DNA of 64,000 nucleotides from Pseudomonas sp. NFIX28 (GCF_900107395.1 NZ_FNPW01000007.1:1-64000), one strand, 5' to 3'. Positions 26,050 through 36,438 are shown, counted from the first letter of the stretch. The notes: generated by a model from the sequence alone, not told the origin. Made by a program: numbers and translations.

Positions 26050-26963
26050 GCCGGGGAGAATGCCTGTACGTCGGACAGCGTGGGAATGGAAGGCTGCGCG
26101 CCTGGCCGGGTTACCGACAGTGCGGCCGCGACCTGGCCGAAACGAATCGCCTCGGCCTCGTTCTTGCCGGCAGCCAGGGCTGCGGCAAAACCACCGACGA
26201 AGGTGTCGCCGGCAGCCGTGGTATCGACCGCCTTGACCTTCGGCGCCGGGAAATGTTCGAAGCGTGTGCCATCGGCGAACAACGAGCCCTGGGGCCCGAG
26301 CGTGATGATGACCTTACCGGCCCCAGCGGCTACCAGATGGCCAGCCGCGGCTTCGGCGCTCGCCAGGGAGTCCACCGGCAAGCCGCTGAGGGCGGCGGCC
26401 TCGCTTTCGTTGGGAATCAGATAGTCGATGGAGGCGTACCAGTCCGCCGGCAGAGGACCACTGGCAGGCGCCGGATTGAGAATCACCGTCTTGCCCAGTG
26501 CGCGACCGCGCTTGAGGACATGCCCCACCGTAGGCAGCGGCACTTCGAGCTGGCAAATGATCACGTCGGCGGCCTGCAGCACCTGATCGAAACCACTGAC
26601 GACTTCCGGGGTGAGCTGACCATTGCCACCCGCCACGATCACGATCGCGTTCTGGCTGCTGTCATCCACGACGATCAAGGCGACGCCACTGGAGCCCGAG
26701 ACGGTGGTGACGGCCTGGCAATCGATCTGTTCGGCGAGCAGCGCCGAGCGCAATTGCTCGCCATAAGCGTCGTCGCCGACGCAGCCAACCATCGACACCT
26801 GGGCCCCCAGACGGGCCGCCGCCACCGCCTGGTTCGCTCCCTTGCCGCCGGAAACCGTGGCAAACGACTGGCCAACCAGGGTTTCACCGGCACGCGGCAG
26901 CCGCTCGGCCCGGGTGACCAGGTCCATGTTGAGGCTGCCTACTACCACTACTTTTGCTGGCAT
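26046..26963 (-). CDS. rbsK: Ribokinase
   Basis: The ATG at 26963 ([14 protein letters not shown]) gives 305 residues, the normal ribokinase size. The longer frame would need a TTG start. PfkB-family signatures are present: GGKGANQA near residue 40 and [17 protein letters not shown] with catalytic Asp near residue 250. It phosphorylates ribose to ribose-5-phosphate. It begins 23 bp after the rbsR stop. Confidence 0.95.
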   Translation of the reverse strand: MPAKVVVVGSLNMDLVTRAERLPRAGETLVGQSFATVSGGKGANQAVAAARLGAQVSMVGCVGDDAYGEQLRSALLAEQIDCQAVTTVSGSSGVALIVVDDSSQNAIVIVAGGNGQLTPEVVSGFDQVLQAADVIICQLEVPLPTVGHVLKRGRALGKTVILNPAPASGPLPADWYASIDYLIPNESEAAALSGLPVDSLASAEAAAGHLVAAGAGKVIITLGPQGSLFADGTRFEHFPAPKVKAVDTTAAGDTFVGGFAAALAAGKNEAEAIRFGQVAAALSVTRPGAQPSIPTLSDVQAFSPA

Positions 26964-26986
26964 ACATCGATACTCATCAATTCGAT

Positions 26987-28006
26987 TCAACGGTATTCGG
27001 CGAATGCGCCGGCCACGGGCGCCGTCGACTCGCGCAGGACAATGCTCGGCGTGACGATACGCTGGTCGGTCGGCAGCCCGGGGGTGGCGATGCGGCGCAG
27101 CAACAACTCCGCCGCCTGCTCGCCCAACTGCAGGATCGACTGGCCGACCGTGGTCAGCGCCGGGTAGACATAACGACTCATCTGGATATCGTCGAAGCCG
27201 ATCACCGACAGCTCGCTTGGCACCCTGATATTGCGCTCCGCCGCTGCACGCAGCACACCGATACCCATCATGTCGTTGCCGGCAAAAATCGCGCTCGGTG
27301 GGTTGTCCTCCAGCAACCGCGCCGCCGCGTGATAACCGCCGGTGCTAGTGAAATCGCTCTGCAGGATGCGCTCCGCGGGCACCTCCACACCGGCTTCGCG
27401 CAATGCCCGCTGAAACCCCGCCAAGCGCAACTGCGCCACGCTGGTGTAGTCCGGGCCGCCGATGCAGGCAATATCGCGATGGCCCAACTCGAGCAGATGC
27501 CGGGTCGCCAGATACGCGCCATATTCATGATCGATGCGCACCAGATCCGCATCGACCCCTTCCAGCCCACGGTCGACTATCACCATTGGCGTGCGCACGG
27601 CAGCCAATCCCTTGGCCAACCCACCGTCGCCACCGGCCGAAGTCACAATCAGGCCGTCGATGCGCTTTTCCAGGAGCACACGCAAGTAGCTGCGCTGCTT
27701 TTCCGGGTCGTCGTCGGAGTTGCAGAGAATCACGCAGTAGCCGTTGCGCTCGCAATAATCCTCGATCCCCCGGGCCAGCTCGGCGAAATACGGGTTGAGG
27801 CTGTTGGGCACCAGCAGGCCGATGGTCGCCGTGGTCTTGGCCTTCAGCGAGCGCGCCACGGCACTGGGCACGTAGTCGAGCTGCTGGATCGCTGCCTCGA
27901 CCTTGATCCGCACCTCATCGCTGACCGGGCGCGTCTTGTTCAGCACATGGGAAACCGTGGTGTAGGAAATTCCCGCGAGTGCCGCCACATCTTTGATCGT
28001 TGCCAT
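26987..28006 (-). CDS. rbsR: LacI-family ribose operon repressor
   Basis: The 339-residue protein has a LacI-type HTH (ATIKDVAALAGISYTTVSHVLN, residues 2-23), the hinge helix region (SAVARSLKAK) and a periplasmic-binding-like sensor domain. It lies between transporter and kinase genes in the operon. The palindrome at 31687-31700 fits its expected operator, so it probably represses its own operon until ribose binds. Confidence 0.93.
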   Translation of the reverse strand: MATIKDVAALAGISYTTVSHVLNKTRPVSDEVRIKVEAAIQQLDYVPSAVARSLKAKTTATIGLLVPNSLNPYFAELARGIEDYCERNGYCVILCNSDDDPEKQRSYLRVLLEKRIDGLIVTSAGGDGGLAKGLAAVRTPMVIVDRGLEGVDADLVRIDHEYGAYLATRHLLELGHRDIACIGGPDYTSVAQLRLAGFQRALREAGVEVPAERILQSDFTSTGGYHAAARLLEDNPPSAIFAGNDMMGIGVLRAAAERNIRVPSELSVIGFDDIQMSRYVYPALTTVGQSILQLGEQAAELLLRRIATPGLPTDQRIVTPSIVLRESTAPVAGAFAEYR

Positions 28007-28009
28007 GAC

Positions 28010-28987
28010 TCAGCTCCGCCGGCTTGCGCGCTGGCTTCGATATGTATCCAGTACCACCGCAATCACGATGACTGCGCCGGTGATGATGCGCTTGGTCGGC
28101 TCGGTCGCGCCGATCTGCGCCAGGCCCGCGGCCAGCACGGAAATGATCAATACCCCGAAAAAGGTGCTGATCACCGACCCGCGCCCGCCCATCAGGCTGG
28201 TCCCGCCGATCACCACGGCCGCAATCACTTGCAGCTCCAGGCCGGAACCGGCATTCGGGTCCGCCGCCTCCAGGCGCGAGATCTGGAACAGCGCGGCAAT
28301 GCCCGCCAGCAGGCCCATCAGGCTGAACACCAGGATCTTGTAGGGCTTGGGGTTGATGCCCGCCAGGCGTACCGCCTCCTCGTTGGTGCCGATGCCGATC
28401 AGGTAACGGCCGAACACCGTGCGCGTCAACACCGCCTGGGCGATGAAGATGATCAGCAGGGCAATGATGAACGATGGCGAGATACCAAAGGCGATCGGGT
28501 TCGACAACCAGGCAAAGGCATCGCCGATATAGGCGGTGCGCGAGCCGGTCATCTGGTAGGCCACGCCACGCGCCATTTCCAGCACGCCTAGGGAGACGAT
28601 GAACGAGGGAATACGCCAGGCCACGGTGATCGAGCCGGTGATCGTCCCGGCCAATGCCGCGCAGGCCATGCCCAGCAACGCCGCCGGAAGGACGCTCCAG
28701 CCCCAGCCGAGAATCGCCACGCTGACGGTCGAGGCTGCCAGGGCCAGTACCGAACCCACGGACAGGTCAATGCCGCCAATGATCAAGACAAAGGTCATGC
28801 CCACCGCCAGCACCATCAGGTCCGGAATCTGGTTGGCCAGGGTGCTGAAGGTGTCATAGGAAAGAAAGTGGCTGCTCAGCGTCGAGAACAGCGCAATCAT
28901 TGCCAGCAAGGCACCGGCCAGCCCCAGATAGGTGCCCAGGCCGTAGTAGTTGCCGCCACGCTTGCCGGCCGAAGATGCAGTTTTCAT
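28010..28987 (-). CDS. rbsC: Ribose ABC transporter permease
   Basis: The 325-residue protein has eight to ten hydrophobic segments and the permease motifs of the RbsC/AraH family (GGIDLSVGSVLAL; GTNEEAVRLAGI; GGTSLMGGRG). It forms the membrane channel with RbsA and RbsB. Its start overlaps the rbsA stop by 4 bp and it ends 3 bp before rbsR. Confidence 0.95.
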   Translation of the reverse strand: MKTASSAGKRGGNYYGLGTYLGLAGALLAMIALFSTLSSHFLSYDTFSTLANQIPDLMVLAVGMTFVLIIGGIDLSVGSVLALAASTVSVAILGWGWSVLPAALLGMACAALAGTITGSITVAWRIPSFIVSLGVLEMARGVAYQMTGSRTAYIGDAFAWLSNPIAFGISPSFIIALLIIFIAQAVLTRTVFGRYLIGIGTNEEAVRLAGINPKPYKILVFSLMGLLAGIAALFQISRLEAADPNAGSGLELQVIAAVVIGGTSLMGGRGSVISTFFGVLIISVLAAGLAQIGATEPTKRIITGAVIVIAVVLDTYRSQRASRRS

Positions 28988-30537
28988 GGGAGGTCCCTAG
29001 GCGCCGCTTCGTTGAGCAACGCATCACGTTTTTGATAGCCGGCGAAAGCCGCGGCAAGCAGTTCATCCTGGGTCCAGCTGTCGCGCTCGAAGGTATCGAT
29101 CAGGCGCCCGGCGGACAGCACGCCAATGCGATCGCAGATCAACATCAACTCCCGCAGGTCGCTGGAGACCACCACCAGCGCCTTGCCTTGGCGGGTCAGT
29201 TCGCCAAGCAGGCCATAGATATCGAACTTGGCGCCGACATCGATGCCTCGGGTCGGTTCGTCGAACAGCAGCACCGCGCAATCGCGCTCCAGCCAGCGGC
29301 CGATGACCACCTTCTGCTGGTTGCCGCCAGACAATTCGGAGACCAGCTGCGCCGGCCCCGAGCTGCGAATGCGCATGGCATCGATCTGCCGCTGCGCCAG
29401 CGCCGATTCGTCACGGCCATTGACCAGGCCGCCACGGGAGATTTCCGGCATGTTGCCCAGGGCGATATTGGCGCTGATGGATTGCGTCAGCAGCAGGCCT
29501 TCGCCCTTGCGGTCTTCGGTGATCAGGGCAATGCCGTGGGCCACCGCGTCGACCGGCGAACGGATATTCGCCACTTGCGCCGGATAACCCAGGGCCACCG
29601 TGCCGCTGTCGGCCTTGTCGGCGCCGAAGATCAGTCGCAACAGTTCGGTGCGCCCTGCCCCGATCAACCCGGAAATACCGAAGATCTCGCCGCTGCGCAC
29701 CTCGAAAGACACGTCCAGAACCTTGTCGGAACGACTCAGGCCGCTGACCGTCAGGGCCGGCGCGCCAATCTTGCGCGGGCCGAGATCGATGTGTTCGCCC
29801 AGCTCGCGCCCCACCATCAGGTTGACCAGTTGCTCGCTGTTGTAATTGGCCATCGGCTCGACGCACACCAGGCAACCGTCACGCAGCACGGCAATGCGCT
29901 GGGCGACCCGGGCCAGCTCTTCCAGGCGGTGAGAGATATAAATGATGGCCACGCCACGGGCCTGCAGGCGCGTGATCTGCTCGAAAAGCAGCTCGACCTC
30001 GCGGGCCGTGAGCATTGCCGTCGGCTCATCGAGAATCAGCACATGGCAGTCGCCGATCAAGTTGCGCGCGATCTCCACCATCTGCTGGTGGCCAATCCCC
30101 AGTTCGCCGACCAAGGTGTCGGGGTCGATCGCTTCCAGACCGACCTGGGCCATGGCTTCGATCGCTGCCTTGCGCAACTGTTTGCAACTGATCCAACCGC
30201 CGAGGCTGGGCAGGTTATGCAGGAACAGGTTCTCGGCCACCGACAAGGTCGGCAGCAGGTTGAGTTCCTGCATGACCATGCGGATGCCCAGCTCTTCGGC
30301 CTGGGTGCGGCTGCCGGGACAGTACGCCTGCCCGTTGAATTGCATTTCGCCGGTGGTCGGGGCGACCAGGCCACCGATGATTTTCGACAGGGTGCTTTTA
30401 CCCGCGCCGTTTTCCCCGGTCAGCGCCAGCACCTCTCCGCGCATCAGCGTCAGGTCGATGCCGGTCAATACCGGTTGCGCGTAGGTCTTGCCGATACCGC
30501 TGACCGAAAGGACAGCGTTCACAGCGGAAACTGACAT
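28984..30537 (-). CDS. rbsA: Ribose ABC transporter ATPase
   Basis: The 517-residue protein is a tandem ATPase as expected for sugar importers. The first half has Walker A GENGAGKST and Walker B ILDEPTA. The second half has the degenerate GLIGAGRTE loop, LSGGNQQKV signature and LLFDEPTRGIDVGAK. It energises ribose import. Confidence 0.95.
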   Translation of the reverse strand: MSVSAVNAVLSVSGIGKTYAQPVLTGIDLTLMRGEVLALTGENGAGKSTLSKIIGGLVAPTTGEMQFNGQAYCPGSRTQAEELGIRMVMQELNLLPTLSVAENLFLHNLPSLGGWISCKQLRKAAIEAMAQVGLEAIDPDTLVGELGIGHQQMVEIARNLIGDCHVLILDEPTAMLTAREVELLFEQITRLQARGVAIIYISHRLEELARVAQRIAVLRDGCLVCVEPMANYNSEQLVNLMVGRELGEHIDLGPRKIGAPALTVSGLSRSDKVLDVSFEVRSGEIFGISGLIGAGRTELLRLIFGADKADSGTVALGYPAQVANIRSPVDAVAHGIALITEDRKGEGLLLTQSISANIALGNMPEISRGGLVNGRDESALAQRQIDAMRIRSSGPAQLVSELSGGNQQKVVIGRWLERDCAVLLFDEPTRGIDVGAKFDIYGLLGELTRQGKALVVVSSDLRELMLICDRIGVLSAGRLIDTFERDSWTQDELLAAAFAGYQKRDALLNEAAPRDLP

Positions 30538-30551
30538 AAGAAACTCTCCAT

Positions 30552-30575
30552 GCGCCCGCCCGATCAGGCGGGCGC
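30552..30575 (-). promoter_or_regulatory. Stable hairpin between rbsB and rbsA
   Basis: A 9-bp GC-only stem (GCGCCCGCC/GGCGGGCGC, loop 6) lies between the rbsB stop and rbsA start with no T-run. Such intercistronic hairpins can stabilise the upstream mRNA, which would suit the higher need for the binding protein. This function is inferred. Confidence 0.5.
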
Positions 30576-30594
30576 CGTTGCGCCGCCAGAACGA

Positions 30595-31548
30595 TTACTG
30601 GGTGACCAGCTCAACCGGAGTTTCGATCACGCCATTGGCGCCATCTACCTTCTCGCCCTTGAGAATCTTCAGCGCCGTCTCGATTCCGAAGACAGCCTGC
30701 TTGGCGGCGAACTGATCGGCGGTCGCCAGCACTCGGCCGTCCTTGAGCATCGGCTTGATGGCATTGATGTTGTCGTAGCCGACCACCTTGACCTTGCCGG
30801 CCTTGCCCGCCGCGCGCACCGCCGAGACGGCACCGACGGCCATGCTGTCGTTACCGGCCAGCAGCGCCTTGAGGTTCGGGTATTCGCTGAGCATGGCGGC
30901 GGCGACACGGTTGCCGGCGTCGATTTCCCAGTCACCGGATTGCAGCGAGACCACCTTGATCTGCGCGGCTTCCATCGCATCCTTGAAGCCTGCGGTGCGC
31001 TGCTGGGCGTTGGTGGTGGTGGACACGCCTTCGATAATGCCGACTTCGTCACCGGCCTTCAGGTCCTTGGCCAGGTACTCGCCCACCAGGCGCGCGCCTT
31101 TGCGGTTGTCGGGGCCGACAAAAGGCACGCTGATGTTTTTGCTCTTGAGGACGGCCGGATCCAGCTGGTTGTCGATGTTGATCACGGTGATACCGGCGTC
31201 CACCGCCTTCTTGATCACCGGCACCATGGCCTTGGAATCCGCCGGGGCGATTACCAGCGCATCGACCTTGGAAACGATCATCTGCTCGACGATACGGATC
31301 TGGTTGGCGGTGTCGGTCTCATCCTTGATGCCGTTGGAAACCAGGTCGAAATCGGCGGCATGGTCTTTTTGATATGCCTTGGCGCCGTCTTCCATGGTGA
31401 GGAAAAATTCGTTGGCCAGGGACTTCATGACCAGGGCGACCTTGGGTTTTTCCGAGGTCTCGGCGAATGCCGAAGAGAGAGGAAGCGTAGCGGATGCGGC
31501 AGCCAGAACAGCGACAGCGAGAAGACGTCCAGCGAATGGCAGCTTCAT
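30595..31548 (-). CDS. rbsB: Ribose periplasmic binding protein
   Basis: The 317-residue protein has a Sec signal peptide (cleavage near SSAFA, about residue 29) and a type I sugar-binding fold (KPKVALVMKSLANEFF; VDALVIAPADSKAMVP; VPFVGPDNRKGARLVGEYL). It is the first gene of the operon and delivers ribose to RbsAC. Confidence 0.94.
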   Translation of the reverse strand: MKLPFAGRLLAVAVLAAASATLPLSSAFAETSEKPKVALVMKSLANEFFLTMEDGAKAYQKDHAADFDLVSNGIKDETDTANQIRIVEQMIVSKVDALVIAPADSKAMVPVIKKAVDAGITVINIDNQLDPAVLKSKNISVPFVGPDNRKGARLVGEYLAKDLKAGDEVGIIEGVSTTTNAQQRTAGFKDAMEAAQIKVVSLQSGDWEIDAGNRVAAAMLSEYPNLKALLAGNDSMAVGAVSAVRAAGKAGKVKVVGYDNINAIKPMLKDGRVLATADQFAAKQAVFGIETALKILKGEKVDGANGVIETPVELVTQ

Positions 31549-31686
31549 GGGTTCACTCCGATCTTATGATTATTGTGAGCAACGCTTGCGCCGACGACGC
31601 TCGACGAACTCCAGGCCTGATAAGTGCGACTTGAAGCGAACCTGAAGTGCGTGCGAGCTTTATTGTCCAGGCATTCCCGGAACCTG

Positions 31687-31700
31687 CGCAAACGTTTGCG
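31687..31700 (-). promoter_or_regulatory. RbsR-type operator palindrome
   Basis: A perfect 14-bp palindrome, CGCAAACGTTTGCG, with the central CG pair typical of LacI-family operators. It lies about 9 bases downstream of the predicted -10 box, over the transcription start region, so repressor binding would block rbsB transcription. Confidence 0.85.
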
Positions 31701-31708
31701 TAGAACGA

Positions 31709-31737
31709 ACTATGCGAACCCTGCCGGGATTTGTCAA
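31709..31737 (-). promoter_or_regulatory. Sigma-70 promoter of the rbs operon
   Basis: TTGACA (-35, at 31737-31732), a 17-base spacer and CATAGT (-10, at 31714-31709) on the minus strand, about 160 bp before rbsB and immediately upstream of the RbsR-type palindrome. Confidence 0.8.
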
Positions 31738-31817
31738 CGCCAATACCACGCGCCGCCGAGCACCGCGGAACGCCCGCAAAGACGCTTCGTATTTCGCCAA
31801 ATCAAGACATTGCACGA

Positions 31818-32267
31818 TCAAGCCGTGGTACTGACCAGTGCGCCCGACGAAGCGTCCTTGCTCAGTTCCTTGACCAGCTTCCCCGCCACTTCCTGCAGCG
31901 CGCCGTTGGTATCGACGATCTGGCCTTGAATCGCCATCACCACGGTCGCCTTGGCTTCAGGGGTCGGATAACTCGCCGCCTGGGCAGCGGCCAACTGCTG
32001 CTGTTGCTCCTGCAATTGGGCCTGCAGTTCTTTCATGCGCTTGAGCAGCATTTTCACCACCAGGCTTTGATTGTCCCCTTCAGAGCCTTGGGTCTCTGCC
32101 TTCTCGGCCTCGGAAGCGGATGCCACTCGCAGCTTGCCCTCTTCATCGATCCCCAGGGCTTGCGCAGCGTTATCGGCGGCGCCCTGGCTCAGAGCCTCGA
32201 TAGTGGCTGGTGATTTACCGTTGATAGTGATGGCCCCGGCAGCGGGAAAACCGACAGAAATAGACAT
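31818..32267 (-). CDS. Conserved coiled-coil protein
   Basis: The 149-residue protein starts MSISVGFPAAGAITINGKSP and has a central coiled coil (MLLKRMKELQAQLQEQQQQLAAAQ, about residues 73-96). There is no signal peptide or membrane segment. It resembles short FlxA-like proteins in layout, but the assignment is weak. It lies on the opposite side of the rbs promoter region. Confidence 0.6.
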   Translation of the reverse strand: MSISVGFPAAGAITINGKSPATIEALSQGAADNAAQALGIDEEGKLRVASASEAEKAETQGSEGDNQSLVVKMLLKRMKELQAQLQEQQQQLAAAQAASYPTPEAKATVVMAIQGQIVDTNGALQEVAGKLVKELSKDASSGALVSTTA

Positions 32268-32439
32268 GTGAGCTCCATAAAGAAACGATCCTTGAAGGGC
32301 ATCGGCTGCCGGGGCCAGCTCTTTAATTCAGAACTTCCGCAACGCCAACCAGAACTGTCGGACAACCGAACGCGAATCCTCCAAGCATTCGGAAAACCGG
32401 ACGACGAAACTTTCCCGGCATTCGAAAAATAAAAATAAA

Positions 32440-32453
32440 TTGATATAAATCAT
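32440..32453. promoter_or_regulatory. ANR/FNR-like box upstream of ansB
   Basis: TTGATATAAATCAT matches the TTGAT-N4-ATCAA half-site pair at nine of ten defined positions and lies 138 bp before the glutaminase-asparaginase start. In E. coli the periplasmic asparaginase gene is FNR-controlled, so oxygen control by ANR is a reasonable inference. Confidence 0.55.
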
Positions 32454-32548
32454 TAACTTAAAAGAGTTTTGCGACCACAGTCCGGCTGGTACAGATCCTG
32501 CTCTTCCTTTTCGCCCGCGGCATTCAGATCTGTCTCGGGTGTATCTAG

Positions 32549-33679
<1,131 letters not shown>

Positions 33680-33876
33680 TTGACCCGCCCGACCTTGGTC
33701 GGGCATCGCTCTACCACGCACTCGCCCGCCCTGGGCGAGTGCTCCGCCCCCGTCGGCCGGCCCCGTTTTCTTCCCGCAGACAAAAAATCCCTATCCATTT
33801 GCAGCAATCCACGGATATCGCGGTCTGAAGAACTTCTTGAATTTTAAGCGGTTGCGAAATTTCCTACAGTAAAATA

Positions 33877-33892
33877 CTGTATGCGCATACAG
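33877..33892. promoter_or_regulatory. LexA box (SOS operator)
   Basis: CTGTATGCGCATACAG is a perfect 16-bp palindrome that fits the gammaproteobacterial LexA consensus CTGTAT-N4-ATACAG. It lies 19 bp before the DUF1654 start codon, so the DUF1654/endonuclease pair is predicted to be SOS-induced. Confidence 0.85.
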
Positions 33893-33910
33893 CTTAATAA
33901 GGAATGTTCC

Positions 33911-34153
33911 GTGCCCGCCGCAGCAACTACCCCACCAAGCTCTTATGAACGCCTCGGTTTGCGCGTTCAGAAAATCATCAATTCGCCCAACGCACAAAAA
34001 GCCAAGGCTGCCCTGATCTTCCGTCAGCCCGACGAAGCGGTCGCCGAGTGGGAACGCCTGCTCGAGGAAATCGCCGAGAACGACAACGTCACCCTCGCCT
34101 ATCGCGATGACGGCGGTGTGCAGATTTTCTGGGTCGTGCCGAAGGAAGACTGA
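33911..34153 (+). CDS. DUF1654 family protein, SOS-controlled
   Basis: A GTG at 33911 with AAGGA upstream gives 80 residues. The pattern SYERLGLRVQKIINSPNAQKA, EWERLLEEIAE and DDGGVQIFW fits the Pseudomonas DUF1654 family. The longer frame would begin inside the LexA box. It is followed 4 bp later by the endonuclease I gene. The function of the family is not known to me. Confidence 0.8.
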   Translation: MPAAATTPPSSYERLGLRVQKIINSPNAQKAKAALIFRQPDEAVAEWERLLEEIAENDNVTLAYRDDGGVQIFWVVPKED

Positions 34154-34157
34154 GTCG

Positions 34158-34847
34158 ATGATTGTCCGCTGTTTTGCTGTATTGCTGTTTCTCGTTGCCC
34201 TGAATGCCCAAGCCGATGCGCCCCGTACCTTCAACGAAGCGAAGAAAATCGCCTGGAAGCTGTATGCCCCGCAATCCACCGAGTTCTACTGCGGCTGCAA
34301 ATACAGCGGTAATCGGGTCAACCTCGCCGCCTGCGGTTATGTACCCCGCAAGAATGCCAATCGCGCCGCGCGCATTGAGTGGGAACACATAGTCCCCGCC
34401 TGGCATATCGGCCATCAGCGCCAATGCTGGCAGCAGGGCGGGCGCAAGAACTGCACACGCCACGACCCGGTTTTTCAACGTGCCGAAGCCGATCTGCACA
34501 ACCTGGTGCCGAGCATTGGCGAGGTCAATGGCGACCGTAACAACTTCAGTTTCGGCTGGCTGCCGGCGCAATCCGGCCAATACGGCTCATGCCTGACCCA
34601 GGTCGACTTCAAGGCCAAGAAGGTCATGCCGCGCCCCTCTATCCGCGGCATGATCGCCCGGACCTACTTCTATATGAGCAAGCAATACGGCCTGCGCCTG
34701 TCGAAACAGGATCGCCAGTTGTACGAAGCCTGGAACAAGACCTATCCGGTACAACCCTGGGAACGCCAACGCAATCAAAGCGTGGCTTGTGTGATGGGAC
34801 GCGGCAACGAGTTCGTCGGCCCGGTCAACCTGAAGGCCTGCGGCTGA
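34158..34847 (+). CDS. endA: Endonuclease I, exported DNase
   Basis: The 229-residue precursor has a signal peptide (cleavage near NAQADA, about residue 19) and the endonuclease I/Vvn family features: FYCGCKYSGN, RIEWEHIVPAWHIG (catalytic His), HDPVFQRAEADLHNLVPSIGEVNGDRNNF. These enzymes cut DNA in the periplasm or outside the cell. The start is 4 bp after DUF1654, so both share the LexA-controlled promoter. Confidence 0.92.
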   Translation: MIVRCFAVLLFLVALNAQADAPRTFNEAKKIAWKLYAPQSTEFYCGCKYSGNRVNLAACGYVPRKNANRAARIEWEHIVPAWHIGHQRQCWQQGGRKNCTRHDPVFQRAEADLHNLVPSIGEVNGDRNNFSFGWLPAQSGQYGSCLTQVDFKAKKVMPRPSIRGMIARTYFYMSKQYGLRLSKQDRQLYEAWNKTYPVQPWERQRNQSVACVMGRGNEFVGPVNLKACG

Positions 34848-34974
34848 TCCTCGTTCAAGTTGCCGATAAACACCTGGCGCCTGGACAGGCCAGCCTCCGC
34901 AAAGATCAATGAGCGCCGGCAAGGCCGGTCGCTCACACCCCAGCGACGGCCTGCCTGGCATTCAAGGGAACGGC

Positions 34975-35346
34975 TTATTGCGCGACGCGGTGCTCGATCA
35001 CCTGCGGTTCGATATTGCGCTTCTTGGCCTTGGCCAGCTTCTCGACCAACTCGGCCTTCTTGGCCTCGGCTTCGGCCTGGGAATCGAATGGGCCGACCAG
35101 CACCCGCTCCTTGCCATCTTCGACGACGACATAGGAAATGATGCCGTGCTCGATCAGCCAGCCGGCCAGATCGCTTGTCGCCTGAGGCAGGGTGCCGGCG
35201 ACCAGCACATCCCATTGCTGGGTCGTGGCGGTCTGCGGCGGCTGCGCCTGGACGACCGGCGCCACTTTCTTGTCGGCCTCGACATTCTTGCCCTCACCGC
35301 ATCCTGCCAGTGCCAGAACCGCCATCATCATCGCTACTGTGCGCAC
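34975..35346 (-). CDS. SPOR-domain lipoprotein
   Basis: The 123-residue protein has a lipoprotein signal with LAGC (Cys about 16) and a C-terminal SPOR-like domain (WDVLVAGTLPQATSDLAGWLIEHG, RVLVGPFDSQAEAEAKKAEL). SPOR domains bind denuded peptidoglycan, often at the septum. It is convergent with endA. Confidence 0.75.
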   Translation of the reverse strand: MRTVAMMMAVLALAGCGEGKNVEADKKVAPVVQAQPPQTATTQQWDVLVAGTLPQATSDLAGWLIEHGIISYVVVEDGKERVLVGPFDSQAEAEAKKAELVEKLAKAKKRNIEPQVIEHRVAQ

Positions 35347-35599
35347 AACCTACCCCTTGAAAGTCTGAGGCGGCGATTTTAGCACCCCAATCCCCTGCAT
35401 AAACGCCACAAAATCAGCGCGAAACAAGGAGAATGATATTTATCGCCTCTGTATAGTTGCACCTCGGGAATTAATACAGCGTCTGCGCGTCAGAAAGAGG
35501 CACCCACACAGTGGGACTTCGCAGTAATCTATACGCACTACTACCGACATCTGCACTGTCTGAATCAGGTGCCCCTACCAAGCAATCAAGGAGAAGATC

Positions 35600-35794
35600 A
35601 TGCTGATACTCACCCGCAAAGTCGGTGAAAGCATAAATATCGGTGACGACATCACGATCACCATTCTGGGCGTTAGCGGCCAGCAAGTCCGGATTGGCAT
35701 CAATGCCCCGAAAGACGTAGCAGTCCATCGCGAAGAAATCTACCAACGGATCCAAGCCGGCCTCACCGCCCCGGACAAACGCGAAACACCTTGA
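35600..35794 (+). CDS. csrA: Carbon storage/secretion regulator CsrA (RsmA type)
   Basis: The 64-residue protein begins [18 protein letters not shown] and has the RNA-contacting [12 protein letters not shown] segment. It is the Pseudomonas RsmA/CsrA family size. It binds GGA motifs in mRNA leaders and represses secondary metabolism and biofilm genes. AAGGAG stands before the ATG. Confidence 0.95.
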
Positions 35795-36141
35795 GCGTCA
35801 TGAGTGGCCAGCCCTTTGTCTCACCACAATGGCTGGCGCAGCGTCGTCGTTGAGTGATTCCCCCCGCAATACCTTCCCCTCTTCAAATGGCAGCGGCGCA
35901 GCAAGGCCGCCACCACCAGCATTGGCAAGTGCATTAGCGAAGCCCTCCCCACCGATAGCGCTCCATCCCGGCAATCTGTCGACACGACTGGGCCGGGAGA
36001 AGGCTCCCCTGTCTTTGTATAAATACTCAGTAGCGTCACCAGGAGCAGGAGGAGTAATTTCAAGACCTACCGCCTGCGCGAGCCTGCCGAGGCGCTCCCC
36101 CCTTGCCACCGGCAGACGCTTAATGAACAAGGAGCGGTCAT
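35795..36141. other. Intergenic stretch with no convincing gene
   Basis: Open frames in this 347-bp stretch have poor start signals and no protein-like composition. I see no terminator with a T-run. The end of the stretch carries the AAGGAG for the next gene. Confidence 0.5.
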
Positions 36142-36390
36142 ATGCAAGAGTTCGCTTACCTTCTGATCACCAATGACCTGAATGCGATGCGGACCGTTGC
36201 CGCCTGTTCGACGGAGGGGCTCTACGAAGTCAAACGCGGGATATTCACCTTCCGCTCCCAGGCCGACGTCGATTACCTGCATCGCGCGCTGGCCATCGTC
36301 AGCGATGAATTCGGCATCATTCCGGTGCAGCAGGCCGAGTTCAAAACCAGCCGAGCCACCATCAGCAAGGCGTTCAGCCAACTCTGCTAA
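36142..36390 (+). CDS. Small hypothetical protein
   Basis: An 82-residue protein with AAGGAG before the ATG. It is soluble with mixed helix and strand (MQEFAYLLITNDLNAMRTVAACS; FRSQADVDYLHRALAIV). No domain is recognised. It is convergent with the DUF2214-like gene. Confidence 0.65.
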   Translation: MQEFAYLLITNDLNAMRTVAACSTEGLYEVKRGIFTFRSQADVDYLHRALAIVSDEFGIIPVQQAEFKTSRATISKAFSQLC

Positions 36391-36438
36391 GGCGCGCAGC
36401 GATAGCAGGCAAACGCGCCCCGTTGCTTGTTGCTCGTC

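Noticed and set aside
28900..30534. Open frame of 544 codons on the plus strand
   Set aside because: It is antisense to rbsA, a full-length and clearly recognised gene in an operon. Its translation has no domain and reflects GC-rich codon bias.
35829..36176. Open frame of 115 codons after csrA
   Set aside because: Pro/Ser/Ala-rich translation without start signal, overlapping the better gene at 36142.
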